This document shows, one piece after another, positions 50,546 through 59,605 of a stretch of DNA of 64,000 nt. The translations under genes were made by a program, and so were the position numbers. A model generated the notes under the pieces. It did not search any database and was not told where the DNA came from. It was given only the letters and a program-made list of their open reading frames with translations. Where the stretch lies: NCBI RefSeq assembly GCF_001812805.1, contig NZ_KV810467.1, positions 37,008 to 101,007 on the forward strand, read 5' to 3'. The stretch is from Corynebacterium sp. HMSC078H07. Its GTDB lineage: Bacteria > Actinomycetota > Actinomycetes > Mycobacteriales > Mycobacteriaceae. The stretch's first letter is position 1. Every line of letters begins with the position of its first letter.

Positions 50546-51220
50546 CTAAAGAGCAAGGACCCCACGGATGCCCTCCACCAGAATGACCACGCCGAGCAGC
50601 AGGAAAACCCCGCCGCTGACGATGTCCACCATGGACGAGTGCCGGGCCATCCACTTCGACACCGCACGGGTGCTCAGAGCCACGCCCGTGAAGATCATGA
50701 GGCTCTCCAGAATCAGAACAGAACCCACGAGGGCGTTGGCCCCTGGCCCCATGCCAGGGTCGATGAAGTTGGCAAAGATGGCGCCGAAGAAAATGACCAC
50801 CTTGGGGTTGGACAGGTCGCACACCAGCCCCATGCGGTAGGCGGTGCCCGCCTTAATGATGCCGTCCGGGCTAAAGCCGCGCGGTTGCGGCGCTCGGTGC
50901 TCGGTACCCACGACCGTGGCTGGCGCGCGACGCTCCGCAATGCCTCCGCTGATCGCTGTATACGCCATCCACAGCAGGTAGGCGCCGCCGAGAACTTGCA
51001 GGACGACGAGGATTTCCGGGGTGGCTGAAATCAACGCCGACAACCCAGCGAGCGAGGCCACCGTCCACACCACCAAACCGGTGGTGCTGCCAATCGCGGC
51101 CCACAGTGCCGCGCGCGTTGACCGTGCGCCCAGCCGAATAATCTGCACCACATCCGGTCCCGGCGAGGCCATCGCCGCGAACCACACTCCCATCAAGGCC
51201 GCAAGGGCACCAAGTGCCAT
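50546..51220 (-). CDS. LysE-family translocator (amino acid/metabolite exporter)
   Basis: A 224-residue LysE/RhtB-type exporter with six helices. The N-terminal signature GVWFAAMASPGPDVVQIIRLG is intact, and LVCDLSNPKVVIFFGAIFANF near residue 135 is the second conserved block. An unusually long hydrophilic loop (about 95-120) lies between helices 3 and 4. The exported amino acid is not predictable. Single gene, 18 bp upstream of the S4 gene on the same strand. Confidence 0.85.
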   Translation of the reverse strand: MALGALAALMGVWFAAMASPGPDVVQIIRLGARSTRAALWAAIGSTTGLVVWTVASLAGLSALISATPEILVVLQVLGGAYLLWMAYTAISGGIAERRAPATVVGTEHRAPQPRGFSPDGIIKAGTAYRMGLVCDLSNPKVVIFFGAIFANFIDPGMGPGANALVGSVLILESLMIFTGVALSTRAVSKWMARHSSMVDIVSGGVFLLLGVVILVEGIRGVLAL

Positions 51221-51300
51221 CTAACACCCCCATACTCACATGCATTGTTACTAACGCATGCCACTATAAGAGGCGTCTCACCTGCAGCGAAACAGGTACT

Positions 51301-52017
51301 TTAACTTTGTGTGCGCGGCTTAATCGTCATGGTGTCAATGTTGACGTGGCTGGGCAGGGAGGCCACCCAACGCACCGTCTCAGCGATGTCCTCCGCGGTG
51401 AGGTTGAGTTCGCCGTCGTACACGGCATCGGCACGAGCCTGGTCGCCGCGGAAGCGGTTGAGGGAGAACTCCTCCGTCGCTACGCGGCCTGGGTCGAGCT
51501 CGGTGACGCGCACGCCATGTTCCTCAATGCGCAGCGCACGAGAAATCACGCGCACTCCATGCTTCGCGGCGTTATATCCGGACCCGCCTTCGTAGACATT
51601 CCAGCCGGCCACAGAACCCATGTTGATGATGAGTCCGGAGTTCTCAGGCGCGGATTGAAGCTTGGGCAGGAGTGCCTGGATCATGCGCACGGTACCCAGC
51701 ACATTGACCTCGTACATCCACTGCCAGTCCTCGACAGTGGTCTCCACGAGCGGCTCCAAGCCTTTCGCGCCGCCGGCGTTGTTGACCAGCAGGTCCACGC
51801 GGTCCAGGTGGGAGGCGAATTCCGCGACGGACTCGTCCGAGGTCACGTCCAGCACATAAGCCTCGCCACCGATGTCCTTGGCCAGGGCCTCTAGGCGCTC
51901 GATGCGGCGTGCGCCGACGACGACATGCCAGCCGTCGGCAGCCAACGCTCGTGCCGAGGCCTCCCCAATTCCCGACGATGCTCCCGTAACGACCGCGACG
52001 CGTGCTGTATCTGTCAT
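51301..52017 (-). CDS. SDR-family NAD(P)-dependent oxidoreductase
   Basis: A classical 238-residue short-chain dehydrogenase resembling YdfG-type 3-hydroxy acid dehydrogenases: VVTGASSGIGEASARAL, VVVGARRIERLEALAK, LLVNNAGGAKGLEPL, the serine of NMGSVAG and the catalytic Tyr/Lys in YNAAKHGVR (Tyr-x-x-x-Lys). The substrate-binding ELDPGRVATEEF region follows. Arg after the first strand suggests NADP(H). It starts five bases before the FMN reductase stop region on the same strand, so co-expression is likely. Confidence 0.9.
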   Translation of the reverse strand: MTDTARVAVVTGASSGIGEASARALAADGWHVVVGARRIERLEALAKDIGGEAYVLDVTSDESVAEFASHLDRVDLLVNNAGGAKGLEPLVETTVEDWQWMYEVNVLGTVRMIQALLPKLQSAPENSGLIINMGSVAGWNVYEGGSGYNAAKHGVRVISRALRIEEHGVRVTELDPGRVATEEFSLNRFRGDQARADAVYDGELNLTAEDIAETVRWVASLPSHVNIDTMTIKPRTQS

Positions 52018-52022
52018 GCGCT

Positions 52023-52559
52023 TTAGGATAGGGCTTCTTCCAGCTCCGCGCAGATATTTGTCACAATCTCAGCCTTAAAATCGGCCGGGGTGAAGGTGCC
52101 ATCTGTCATGTCGGTATTAAGGGAAATGTCGAGCTGGGTGCGCAACTGCCTCATTGAGAAGTTGGCCATGATGAGGCGCCACGCCTCCACCGCGCGGATT
52201 CCTCCGCTGAAGCTGTAGCCTACGTACGCAATCGGCTTGGCCACCCACTCGGCGCCCAGGGAATCAACGGCGTTCTTGAATGCTCCCGGCACAGAATGGT
52301 TGTACTCCGGGGTGACAAAGATATACGCGTCACAGGCATCAACCGCATCGGACCAGGCTTGTACCTTGTCATCGTCATAGTTCTTGTTGGCGGCCATTGG
52401 GATGACAGATGAGGTGAGAATCGGTACATCGAAAGCCTTGAGGTCAATGAGCTCGTAGTCAACGTCGCGACCTTGGGCCAGGTCAGTGACCCACTGAGCG
52501 ATGGCCAGCCCGGCGCGATCGTCACGGGTAGAGCCAAGAATGATGCCGATTTTTGCCAT
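52023..52559 (-). CDS. NADPH-dependent FMN reductase-like protein
   Basis: A 178-residue flavodoxin-like reductase: GIILGSTRDDRAGLAIAQWV at the N-terminus (phosphate loop GSTR), PEYNHSVPGAFKNAVDSLG in the middle (the FMN-contacting PEYN motif) and YSFSGGIRAVE. Members reduce FMN, quinones or chromate. It shares an operator-rich intergenic region with the divergent Fic gene and precedes the SDR gene. Confidence 0.9.
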   Translation of the reverse strand: MAKIGIILGSTRDDRAGLAIAQWVTDLAQGRDVDYELIDLKAFDVPILTSSVIPMAANKNYDDDKVQAWSDAVDACDAYIFVTPEYNHSVPGAFKNAVDSLGAEWVAKPIAYVGYSFSGGIRAVEAWRLIMANFSMRQLRTQLDISLNTDMTDGTFTPADFKAEIVTNICAELEEALS

Positions 52560-52610
52560 GGAACGAACCTTCTCTGTAGACGTATCAACTTTCTAAACCA
52601 AGCGTACGCC

Positions 52611-52680
52611 GATATGTCGATGCAATCGACACGTCACCGTGACATGTTTAAAATTTCGGAAAAAATCGACATGTCCGAAA
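52611..52680. promoter_or_regulatory. Cluster of GACATGTC-like sites and inverted repeats between FMN reductase and Fic gene
   Basis: Four near-identical octamers follow the pattern GAYAYGTY: GATATGTC (52611), GACACGTC (52628), GACATGTT (52641) and GACATGTC (52668, a perfect palindrome). Nested dyads are GTCGA/TCGAC (52616-52630), GTCAC/GTGAC (52633-52643) and TTTCGGA/TCCGAAA (52654-52680). The cluster lies just upstream of the Fic start and could serve both divergent genes. The binding factor is unknown. Confidence 0.45.
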
Positions 52681-52700
52681 AACTTGTCTATTCTTTTCTC

Positions 52701-53786
52701 ATGGCAACTTATAATCCAGATATTCCCTACAACGATCTTCCTCCCCTCCCGCCTGCGGACGTTGTGGAAACTGTCCCTGTGCTTAAGGCCATCATCGACG
52801 CCAAGGAAAAACTCGCTGAGCTGCGCACAGCATGCCAACTCATCCCCAATCCGGAAATCATTACCTCAACGATTCCGCTCCGTGAGGCCCGTGCCTCTTC
52901 TGAAATCGAAAACATTGTCACCACTAATGACGAACTGTTCCGTGCGGCATGGCACGTCGATGCCGAACCTTCTCCTGCGACTAAGGAGGCTCTTCGCTAC
53001 AACTCCGCGTTGCATGCAGGCCTATCTTCGCTATCACAGCGTCCGTTATCAGAAAAGACAGCGAAAATTGTCTGTAGCACGCTCTTGGATACCCCGGCCG
53101 AGGTGCGTTCCCTACCGGGAACATTCATTGGCAACCCCGTGACTCAGCAGCGGCTCTACACGCCTCCCGAAGGCAGGGAGATTATCGAAGGTCACCTTGC
53201 GGCATGGGAGGACTATATCTATTCCAATCATGACGTGGATTCGCTAGTAAAAATGGCGCTCCTTCACTACCAGTTTGAGGCGATTCATCCCTTTTACGAT
53301 GGCAATGGACGTACAGGACGGATCCTCAATGTCCTCCACCTCATCCAAGAGGAACTCCTTGAGCTTCCAGTCTTGTATCTGTCCGGTTATATCGTCGGCA
53401 ACAAAGCCGCGTACTACCGCTACCTCAACGCCGTAACGGCCGATGGAGCATGGGAAGACTGGCTTCTCTTCATGATTCGTGGCGTACACGCAGCGGCTGA
53501 CGACGCCTCCTCGATGATTACCCAACTCCGTGCCATCCAGGAGAACACCGCGCGCGAAATACGTGCCGCAGGTGTGATTGGCCAGCCTCTCGAAATGGCC
53601 GAACTGATTCTCATCAAACCCTACGTCCGTATCTCAGACGTGGTAGAGATGGGCGTCGTTAAACGCCAAACCGCGAGCACATGGTTGGCCCACCTAGTTG
53701 AGCTAGGCATTCTTGAAGAAATCCAACAGGGTCGCGGGAAGGTGTTCATTCACCGCGCCGCCCTTGATGTTCTCACCCGCGAGTAA
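52701..53786 (+). CDS. Fic-domain protein with C-terminal winged helix
   Basis: A 361-residue Fic/DOC protein of the Fic_N-Fic-wHTH type. MATYNPDIPYNDLPPLPP at ATG 52701 is the standard N-terminus; the frame is open further upstream, but through the operator cluster. The inhibitory motif lies in ASSEIENIVTT (S-x-I-E-N), and the Fic core HPFYDGNGRTGRIL is intact. A winged helix at the C-terminus (YVRISDVVEMGVVKRQTASTW) suggests autoregulation by DNA binding. It is a different subfamily from the Fic protein at 30.7 kb. Target unknown. Confidence 0.92.
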   Translation: MATYNPDIPYNDLPPLPPADVVETVPVLKAIIDAKEKLAELRTACQLIPNPEIITSTIPLREARASSEIENIVTTNDELFRAAWHVDAEPSPATKEALRYNSALHAGLSSLSQRPLSEKTAKIVCSTLLDTPAEVRSLPGTFIGNPVTQQRLYTPPEGREIIEGHLAAWEDYIYSNHDVDSLVKMALLHYQFEAIHPFYDGNGRTGRILNVLHLIQEELLELPVLYLSGYIVGNKAAYYRYLNAVTADGAWEDWLLFMIRGVHAAADDASSMITQLRAIQENTAREIRAAGVIGQPLEMAELILIKPYVRISDVVEMGVVKRQTASTWLAHLVELGILEEIQQGRGKVFIHRAALDVLTRE

Positions 53787-53809
53787 GACGAGACAATAGG
53801 ATTGTTGCC

Positions 53810-54217
53810 ATGACTCACCCCAATGCAGGTTCCTTTGAACGCATGGCCAGCGGGACATGGTTCATGCCCGGCGTCAACGAGGAGGTCAGCGCCGAGCACC
53901 ATCGCGGATTCCGGTTGGTCAAAGAACTCAACGAGCTGCAGAACACCGATCGCGACCGCGCGCACGACATCCTGCGCGCGCTGCTCTCCCCCGAGTCCGA
54001 AGTACCCGGCCTCCACACGCTGCTTAACCTGGAATACGGCCGCAACGTCACGGTCCTGCCTGGCGTCACCGTGGGCAAGAACTGCGTCGTAGGCGCAGGC
54101 TCACTGGTGACCCGCGACGTGCCGGATAACTCGCTGGTCCTGGGGTCACCGGGGCGCGTGGTGCGCAAGCTGGAAGACAACGAAGATAGGTGGGAGCGCC
54201 AGGATCTCGATGTTTGA
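53810..54217 (+). pseudogene. Maltose/galactoside O-acetyltransferase-like gene with internal deletion
   Basis: A 135-residue frame whose first ~75 residues match the N-terminal part of maltose O-acetyltransferases (FERMASGTWFMPGVNEE, LLNLEYGRN) and whose last ~60 match the C-terminal hexapeptide end (VTVLPGVTVGKNCVVGAGSL, VLGSPGRVVRKL). The 60-70 residues that normally lie between, holding the left-handed helix coils and catalytic His, are absent without breaking the frame. The junction falls at GRN|VTV, where full-length relatives carry two G-x-N repeats. The product cannot be catalytic. It overlaps the hrpB start by eight bases. Confidence 0.65.
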
Positions 54218-56420
54218 TCTCGCCACCATCGGCCGCGGCCTGCCCGTCCTCGAGACCATCGATTCACTTCCGGATGAGGGCCACGTTGTGGTCCAGGCCC
54301 CGCCGGGCACGGGTAAGACCACGCTCGTTCCGCCGGCCCTGGCCAACCAGGCGGCGGGCTGCGGCAAGGTTCTCGTCACCGCGCCGCGTCGCGTGGCGGT
54401 ACGTGCGGCGGCCAACCGCCTGCAGGAGCTGTCCGGCCAGCGCATCGGCTATGCGGTACGCGGTGATTCCCGCAAGGGCCAGGACGTCGAATTCGTCACG
54501 CCCGGCGTGCTGCTGCGCCGCCTGTTGCGCGATCCGGAGCTCGAAGGAGTGGCTGCTGTTGCCATAGATGAGGTCCACGAGCGCCAGCTCGACACCGACT
54601 TGGTCCTCGGCATGTGCCTCGAATTGGCCCAGCTTCGTGAGGATTTCCGCGTCATCGCCATGTCCGCGACTGTCGACGCCCAACGCTTCTCCCAGCTCAT
54701 GGGAGGCGCGCCGATTCATTCCACCGAGGCGGTGACCTACCCGCTCGATATTTCCTATGAGCCCCTGCCGGGACGCGCAGCCGGGGACCGCGAATTCTGG
54801 CGCGGCGTGGCAGGGCTTGCCGCCCAGCAGCACGAGTCCACCCTGGTCTTCGTGCCCGGCGTACGTGAGGTCAACCTGGTGTGCGAGGCACTGAACGGCC
54901 ATAACGTTTTCGCGCTGCACGGCCGCCAGACCACGCAGGAGCAGGACGCCGCGCTCTACACCAGCGAACAACGCATCGTCGTGGCCACCTCCATCGCCGA
55001 GTCCTCGCTCACCGTGCCGGGCGTGCGCACCGTCATCGACGCGGGTCTTGCGCGCGTGCCCAAGCGCGATGCGCAGCGCGGGATGAGTGGGTTGGTGACG
55101 GTGTCGACGTCGAAAAGCAGCGCCGATCAACGCGCCGGCCGCGCCGGGCGTGAGGCTCCCGGCACCGTCATCCGCTGTTATTCACAGGATGACTACCAGC
55201 ACTTTTCCCCGCACGTCACCCCGGAGATCCTCTCTGCGGACCTCACCCAGGCCGCGCTCTTCCTGGACTGCTGGGGCGCGGGGGACGACTTCCCGCTCCT
55301 CGATCAGCCGCCCCACGCCGCGCTTGCCGACGCCCACCGCACCCTCCGCTCCCTCAACGCCACCGAGGAGCTCGCGTTGCTACCGACGCACCCGCGGTGG
55401 GGAGCTGCCCTGCTCAAACATGGCTCCGGTGCCGCTGACACGATTGCGCGCCTCGATGATTCTGATCCCAAGCGGCTGGCCCGCCTCGTGCCCGACAAGG
55501 GCGCGGTGGACCCGGGCGTGGTCGTAGCCACCGCGTTCCCCGAGTTCGTGGCCAAGCGCGTGGACGAGAAAGAGTACCTGCTCGCGAGTGGCACGCGTGC
55601 CCGGGTCCTGGATTCCGCGAACGCAGGCCACGAGTGGCTCGCCGTCGCCGAGGTATCCCTGTCGAATGCCGGCAACGCCATCATCCGCGCGGCAGAGCCC
55701 ATCGCGGAGAATGACGCCCTCGATATCGTCGGCGTTACCGAGGAGACCCGCGCCTTCCTTGAGGGCTCCAAGGTCCGCGGCGTTCGGGTGCGCGCGGCCG
55801 GCGCCATCGTGCTCTCCGAAACCCCAGTCAAGGTCTCCGGCGATGAGGCAGTGGAGGCCCTGCGCCACTCTGGCCACGGCCTCGAACTGTTTAAGTTCAG
55901 TGAGAAGGCCCAGAACCTGCGGGAACGTATGCGCCACCTGCGGGCAGCCTACGGCGATCCGTGGCCGGACGTCGATAGTGCCAGCGCCAGCCTGGAGTGG
56001 CTCGAGCCAGAACTACGTGAGCTAGCTGAGGGACGACAGCCCGATATGTACCCGGCCCTGCAACGCCTTCTGCCGTGGCCCGAAGCTGGCCGTTTAGACG
56101 AGCTCGTCCCCGAACGCCTGCCGGTACCCTCGGGCCGCGACGCGCGCATCGATTGGTCCGGCGAGCGTCCCGTAGTCTCCATCAAACTGCAGGAATGCTT
56201 CGGCCTGGCCGAATCGCCCGAATACTGTGGCCACCGCGTGCAGTTCCACCTGCTCTCCCCCGCCGGCCGCCCGCTCGCCGTCACCGATGACCTGGCTAGC
56301 TTCTGGGCTGGGCCTTATGCCGGCGTGCGCGCCGACATGCGCGGGCGCTACCCCAAACACCCGTGGCCGGAAGACCCGTGGAATGCGGTGGCAACCGCAA
56401 AGACGAAGAACCGGATGTAG
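54210..56420 (+). CDS. hrpB: ATP-dependent helicase HrpB
   Basis: A DEAH-box RNA helicase-like protein of 736 residues. Motif I is APPGTGKTT (about residue 31), motif Ib APRRVAVRAAANR, motif II IDEVHERQ, motif III MSATVD, motif V VVATSIAESSLTVPGV and motif VI STSKSSADQRAGRAGR. After the helicase core come the HA2-like and HrpB C-terminal domains, ending KHPWPEDPWNAVATAK as typical. The ATG at 54210 lies within the end of the acetyltransferase remnant. Biological role is largely unknown, and it is non-essential in most bacteria. Confidence 0.93.
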   Translation: MFDLATIGRGLPVLETIDSLPDEGHVVVQAPPGTGKTTLVPPALANQAAGCGKVLVTAPRRVAVRAAANRLQELSGQRIGYAVRGDSRKGQDVEFVTPGVLLRRLLRDPELEGVAAVAIDEVHERQLDTDLVLGMCLELAQLREDFRVIAMSATVDAQRFSQLMGGAPIHSTEAVTYPLDISYEPLPGRAAGDREFWRGVAGLAAQQHESTLVFVPGVREVNLVCEALNGHNVFALHGRQTTQEQDAALYTSEQRIVVATSIAESSLTVPGVRTVIDAGLARVPKRDAQRGMSGLVTVSTSKSSADQRAGRAGREAPGTVIRCYSQDDYQHFSPHVTPEILSADLTQAALFLDCWGAGDDFPLLDQPPHAALADAHRTLRSLNATEELALLPTHPRWGAALLKHGSGAADTIARLDDSDPKRLARLVPDKGAVDPGVVVATAFPEFVAKRVDEKEYLLASGTRARVLDSANAGHEWLAVAEVSLSNAGNAIIRAAEPIAENDALDIVGVTEETRAFLEGSKVRGVRVRAAGAIVLSETPVKVSGDEAVEALRHSGHGLELFKFSEKAQNLRERMRHLRAAYGDPWPDVDSASASLEWLEPELRELAEGRQPDMYPALQRLLPWPEAGRLDELVPERLPVPSGRDARIDWSGERPVVSIKLQECFGLAESPEYCGHRVQFHLLSPAGRPLAVTDDLASFWAGPYAGVRADMRGRYPKHPWPEDPWNAVATAKTKNRM

Positions 56421-56423
56421 GAA

Positions 56424-57194
56424 TCAGCCCCACTGCTGCCAGGACAGGTACACGCTCATCACCACGACGAGTGCGAGAAGCGCATAGCGGATGAGCTTCG
56501 CACCGCCGCCAAGCACAGTCCGCGCGCCCAGCTGCGCGCCGATGATATTGGCCACCGCGAGGACAAGCGCCAGCGCCCACTCCACGTGGCCACCCACGAT
56601 GAATACCACGAGCGCACCGACATTGGTACACGTGTTGACCACCTTCGCCATCGCCGCGGAGGTGAGGAAATTCTGGGAGAAGATAGCGGTAAAGGCCATG
56701 ATGAGGAACATGCCGGTGCCGGGGCCGAAGATGCCGTCGTAGAAGGCGATGGCCGCCACAGCGCCCAGTGCTGCCCACGTGCGCCAGCCGCCGCGGATAC
56801 CGTCACCGTCGCCGCTGCCGAAGTCCGGGCGAAAGGCCACAAACACGCCAACCGCCACCATGAGCACAATGATGACCGGCCGCATGACGTCTTTGTCCAT
56901 AAGCGCCACCGCCGTCGCACCCAGCCCGGAGCACACCAGCGCGGTGAGCCCCATGCGGATGAGCTCACCTTTCGGCGGGCGCACCTTCTTTACCAAGGTG
57001 ACGGCCGCCGACGCTGTTCCCGACACCGCCGCCACCTTGTTCGTCGCCAGCGCCGTCGCAGGTGCGAGCTGCGGTGCCACGGCCAAAATGAGCGGAATGA
57101 GCACGAGCCCGCCGCCTCCAATGACGGCGTCTACCCACCCGGCTACGGCAGCGCCAATGGTGAGAACCGCCCAACCGCTCAATCCAAAATCCAT
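56424..57194 (-). CDS. TSUP-family membrane transporter (TauE/SafE)
   Basis: A 256-residue, about eight-helix protein of the sulfite exporter TauE/SafE family. It carries the conserved GWVDAVIGGGGLVLIPLIL at the N-terminus and the internal-repeat motif YDGIFGPGTGMFLIMAF near residue 170. MDFGLSG at 57194 is preferred; an in-frame ATG lies three codons upstream. It is convergent with hrpB (three bases between stops) and divergent from the AbrB-type membrane gene. Substrate is probably an organic or inorganic sulfur anion. Confidence 0.88.
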   Translation of the reverse strand: MDFGLSGWAVLTIGAAVAGWVDAVIGGGGLVLIPLILAVAPQLAPATALATNKVAAVSGTASAAVTLVKKVRPPKGELIRMGLTALVCSGLGATAVALMDKDVMRPVIIVLMVAVGVFVAFRPDFGSGDGDGIRGGWRTWAALGAVAAIAFYDGIFGPGTGMFLIMAFTAIFSQNFLTSAAMAKVVNTCTNVGALVVFIVGGHVEWALALVLAVANIIGAQLGARTVLGGGAKLIRYALLALVVVMSVYLSWQQWG

Positions 57195-57216
57195 GCCCAC
57201 CATTAAACTCGATTGC

Positions 57217-58269
57217 ATGTCTGTTCGTGCGAGGTGGCTCATCGTGGCCCCGGGGTCTGCAGCTCTCGGGGCACTGTTGAGCTACCTTCACGTACCCGCA
57301 GCCTGGATTCTTGGTGCCATCGTGGTCTCGGGAGCCATGGCTTTGACGACGGGCAAGGAACTCGCCGTCAATGACCGCTTCTACGCCATGGCCCGCGGAT
57401 TCATCGGAATGATGGCCGGTATTCCACTAACGTTGGTCCCTGCTTCCACGCTCATCGGCTTTGTGCCAGCTGCGGTGACGATGTCCCTTATCACCGTGCT
57501 TATCGGCGTTGCCGGCGGCGTGCTTCTACACCGCTCGCAGCCGAAGGATATCTCCTGGGAGACGGGTATCTTATCCATGCTGCCGGGCGGTGCCTCGCTC
57601 ATGCCGGCACTGGCCAGCGAACTCGGGGCGGACTACCGTTATGTGGCGCTGACCCAATACCTGCGCCTTCTCGCGGTGTCGGTATCCCTCCCCTTGGTGG
57701 TCTCGTTTCTGAGCGCCCCCGCGGGCCAAGGCGTCGATATGAGTATCGACGGCGAGACGACGTGGTGGATTGTACTGCTCACCATCGCCATTGCCATCCT
57801 GGGCGAGCGCTTGGGCAAACTCGCTCGCTTACCCGCTGCTGCGGTGTTGGGCCCGCTCCTCTTAACCGTGCTGGTTACGCAGTTCCTACCAGCCGGCCAC
57901 ACCTTGGAGCCACTCTACGTCTTCAAAATCATGGCGTTTATGTCCATCGGCTGGGTCTGCGGTGGCGGACTGTCCGTGCCGGCACTCACGTCCTTTGCCA
58001 AGCAGCTGCCCGCCACCATCCTCTTCATCGTCGTGGTCATCGGCGTGTGCGCGCTCACCGCCCTGCCACTCACCGCGTGGCTGGGCATCACCTACTTCGA
58101 GGCATACCTCGCCACCTCGCCCGGCGCGCTGGAGACCGTCCTCGCACTTTCCGCGGAGGGCGGCGCCGGCCCCGCGGTCGTGGCCGTGCAGATTATCCGG
58201 CTCATCATCGTGCTCGTCATCGCCGGCTACCTGCCCCAGATCCTGGAGCTATTCCGCAAGCGCCGCTAG
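57217..58269 (+). CDS. AbrB-type membrane protein (putative ammonia monooxygenase family)
   Basis: A 350-residue membrane protein with about ten helices and an internal duplication of the AbrB_dup kind. Each half shows a helix ending in AAWILGAIVVSGAMAL or AAAVLGPLLLTVLV. The PGGASLMPALASELGADYRYVAL and SPGALETVLALSAEGGAGP stretches are the family's two conserved re-entrant-like motifs. Despite family names, no regulator or monooxygenase activity is supported; transport is more likely. The start is ATG 57217. Its 3' end overlaps the convergent DUF4143 ATPase gene by 21 bp. Confidence 0.8.
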   Translation: MSVRARWLIVAPGSAALGALLSYLHVPAAWILGAIVVSGAMALTTGKELAVNDRFYAMARGFIGMMAGIPLTLVPASTLIGFVPAAVTMSLITVLIGVAGGVLLHRSQPKDISWETGILSMLPGGASLMPALASELGADYRYVALTQYLRLLAVSVSLPLVVSFLSAPAGQGVDMSIDGETTWWIVLLTIAIAILGERLGKLARLPAAAVLGPLLLTVLVTQFLPAGHTLEPLYVFKIMAFMSIGWVCGGGLSVPALTSFAKQLPATILFIVVVIGVCALTALPLTAWLGITYFEAYLATSPGALETVLALSAEGGAGPAVVAVQIIRLIIVLVIAGYLPQILELFRKRR

Positions 58270-59499
58270 GGGAACCACCCACACCCCGTCTGGGCGTTGG
58301 AAAGCCGGCCCACTCGGAATCACAACTATCAGTGCTGCTGGTGGCGAAGAGAGTTTAGCTGCTACGTGCTTTAGATGTGCCGCCGCAGCATCAACCTCGT
58401 TGTGAGAAAGCTTCGCTTCAAACCCTACCCACGAACCGTCTCGGAGCTCCACCACTGCATCAATTTCTTCGCGCCCCTTCATATCCCTCAAGTGGAATAC
58501 TCCGCGCGCACGCAGCGCCTGCGCATAAACGCGCAGATCGTGGACAAGTTGCGCCTCGAAGAGAATGCCTAGAGTCTCTAGATCCCCAAGCAGTTTGTCT
58601 GGCCCCGTTCCCAACAAAGCAGCAGCCAAACCGGGATCGGCTAAGTGACGTTTCGGCATTTGAACCATGGACGTCTTCGAACGAGTACGTGGTGACCACG
58701 CCGGCTGGTCCTCAATGAGGAAGAGGCGCGTAGCAAAATCGTGAATGACGTTCACAGTTTCTGCGGCTGGCGTCGAAGTAGCGCTACTGAGTTCTCCAAT
58801 GCGTTTGCGAATCGCAGCAGCAGTAGCCGGTTGGGCAACCAGTCCGGCATAAGCATGAAGGAACGACTGAAAACGGCGCGGATCGCGTCGTGGTCCGCCG
58901 AGTTCGGGATAGTCGTGCTCACTCATTTCTGTCAGATAGGACTCCATCCCTTCCTGCGCGTCGAGCGGATCAAGGTCAAAGAACTCCGGGAAACCACCAG
59001 CAACGATCCAACGGGAATAATCAGCCACGGTGGCATCTGTCCCAGCGGTGGGTTCTTGATTGCCCGCAATGATTGAGCCCAGTGAGACGTGCTCGGCACC
59101 AAGTCCTCGCTCTGCCAAGCTCAATGTTCGCAGTTGAATGGAACGAATCCGGCCCGCACCAGAATGCCGGGTAGCATCATCATCGGGCGTGGAGGAACCT
59201 GTGAGGAGAAACTGCCCTTTGTCCTGCGAGTCATCGACTGCATGGCGCACCTCATTCCAGATAGCTGGGACAACCTGCCACTCATCAATGAGCCGCGGCC
59301 GTGCGCCTTCAAGCCCTAATGCCGGTTGCATGCGCGCAAGGTTTGCCTCTGGGGAGTCTCGGTCAAGTTGGATAACAGACTTGGCAAATTGGCGTGCCGT
59401 GGAAGTTTTTCCACTCGCGCGGGGGCCTTTAAGAAAGAGGGCACCCGAAACACGGAGCCCTCGTTCGACTTCTGCATCAACGATTCGGGGCAGGTACAT
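58249..59499 (-). CDS. AAA ATPase with DUF4143 domain
   Basis: A 416-residue protein of the AAA_14-DUF4143 type. Walker A is KGPRASGKTSTARQ near residue 24, Walker B is RLIDEWQVV and sensor 1 is LLTGSSTP. The C-terminal DUF4143 half carries a PD-(D/E)XK-like core (REEIDAVVELRDGSWVGFEAKL), with D, E and K in the right order. Proteins of this type are widespread in accessory DNA and have no established role; nuclease-linked defence or toxin-like roles have been suggested by context elsewhere. Three 23-bp repeats lie just upstream of its start. Confidence 0.82.
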   Translation of the reverse strand: MYLPRIVDAEVERGLRVSGALFLKGPRASGKTSTARQFAKSVIQLDRDSPEANLARMQPALGLEGARPRLIDEWQVVPAIWNEVRHAVDDSQDKGQFLLTGSSTPDDDATRHSGAGRIRSIQLRTLSLAERGLGAEHVSLGSIIAGNQEPTAGTDATVADYSRWIVAGGFPEFFDLDPLDAQEGMESYLTEMSEHDYPELGGPRRDPRRFQSFLHAYAGLVAQPATAAAIRKRIGELSSATSTPAAETVNVIHDFATRLFLIEDQPAWSPRTRSKTSMVQMPKRHLADPGLAAALLGTGPDKLLGDLETLGILFEAQLVHDLRVYAQALRARGVFHLRDMKGREEIDAVVELRDGSWVGFEAKLSHNEVDAAAAHLKHVAAKLSSPPAALIVVIPSGPAFQRPDGVWVVPLAALAE

Positions 59500-59522
59500 A
59501 CCAAGTACCTTAGCCCGAAAAA

Positions 59523-59591
59523 TGGATAAATCACAGAGTCACTAGTGGATAAATCCAAGAGTCAGGTGTGGATAAATCCAAGATTCTGGCG
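59523..59591. repeat. Three tandem 23-bp repeats (iterons) with palindromic core
   Basis: Copies start at 59523, 59546 and 59569, each beginning TGGATAAATC. Copies 2 and 3 share TGGATAAATCCAAGA, and copy 1 reads TGGATAAATCACAGAG. The core TGGAT-AA-ATCCA is itself a dyad, and a degenerate fourth dyad (GGATTTAATCC) appears near 59603. The array ends 23 bp upstream of the DUF4143 ATPase ATG, so it is likely a multi-site operator for that gene. Confidence 0.7.
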
Positions 59592-59605
59592 CGCGACCTG
59601 GGGAT

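Noticed and set aside
57217..58269. Ammonia monooxygenase
   Set aside because: The family label is historical; the sequence is a duplicated transporter-like membrane protein with no copper-site residues.
59523..59591. Possible CRISPR array
   Set aside because: Three repeats at a 23-bp period without unique spacers; better explained as operator iterons.
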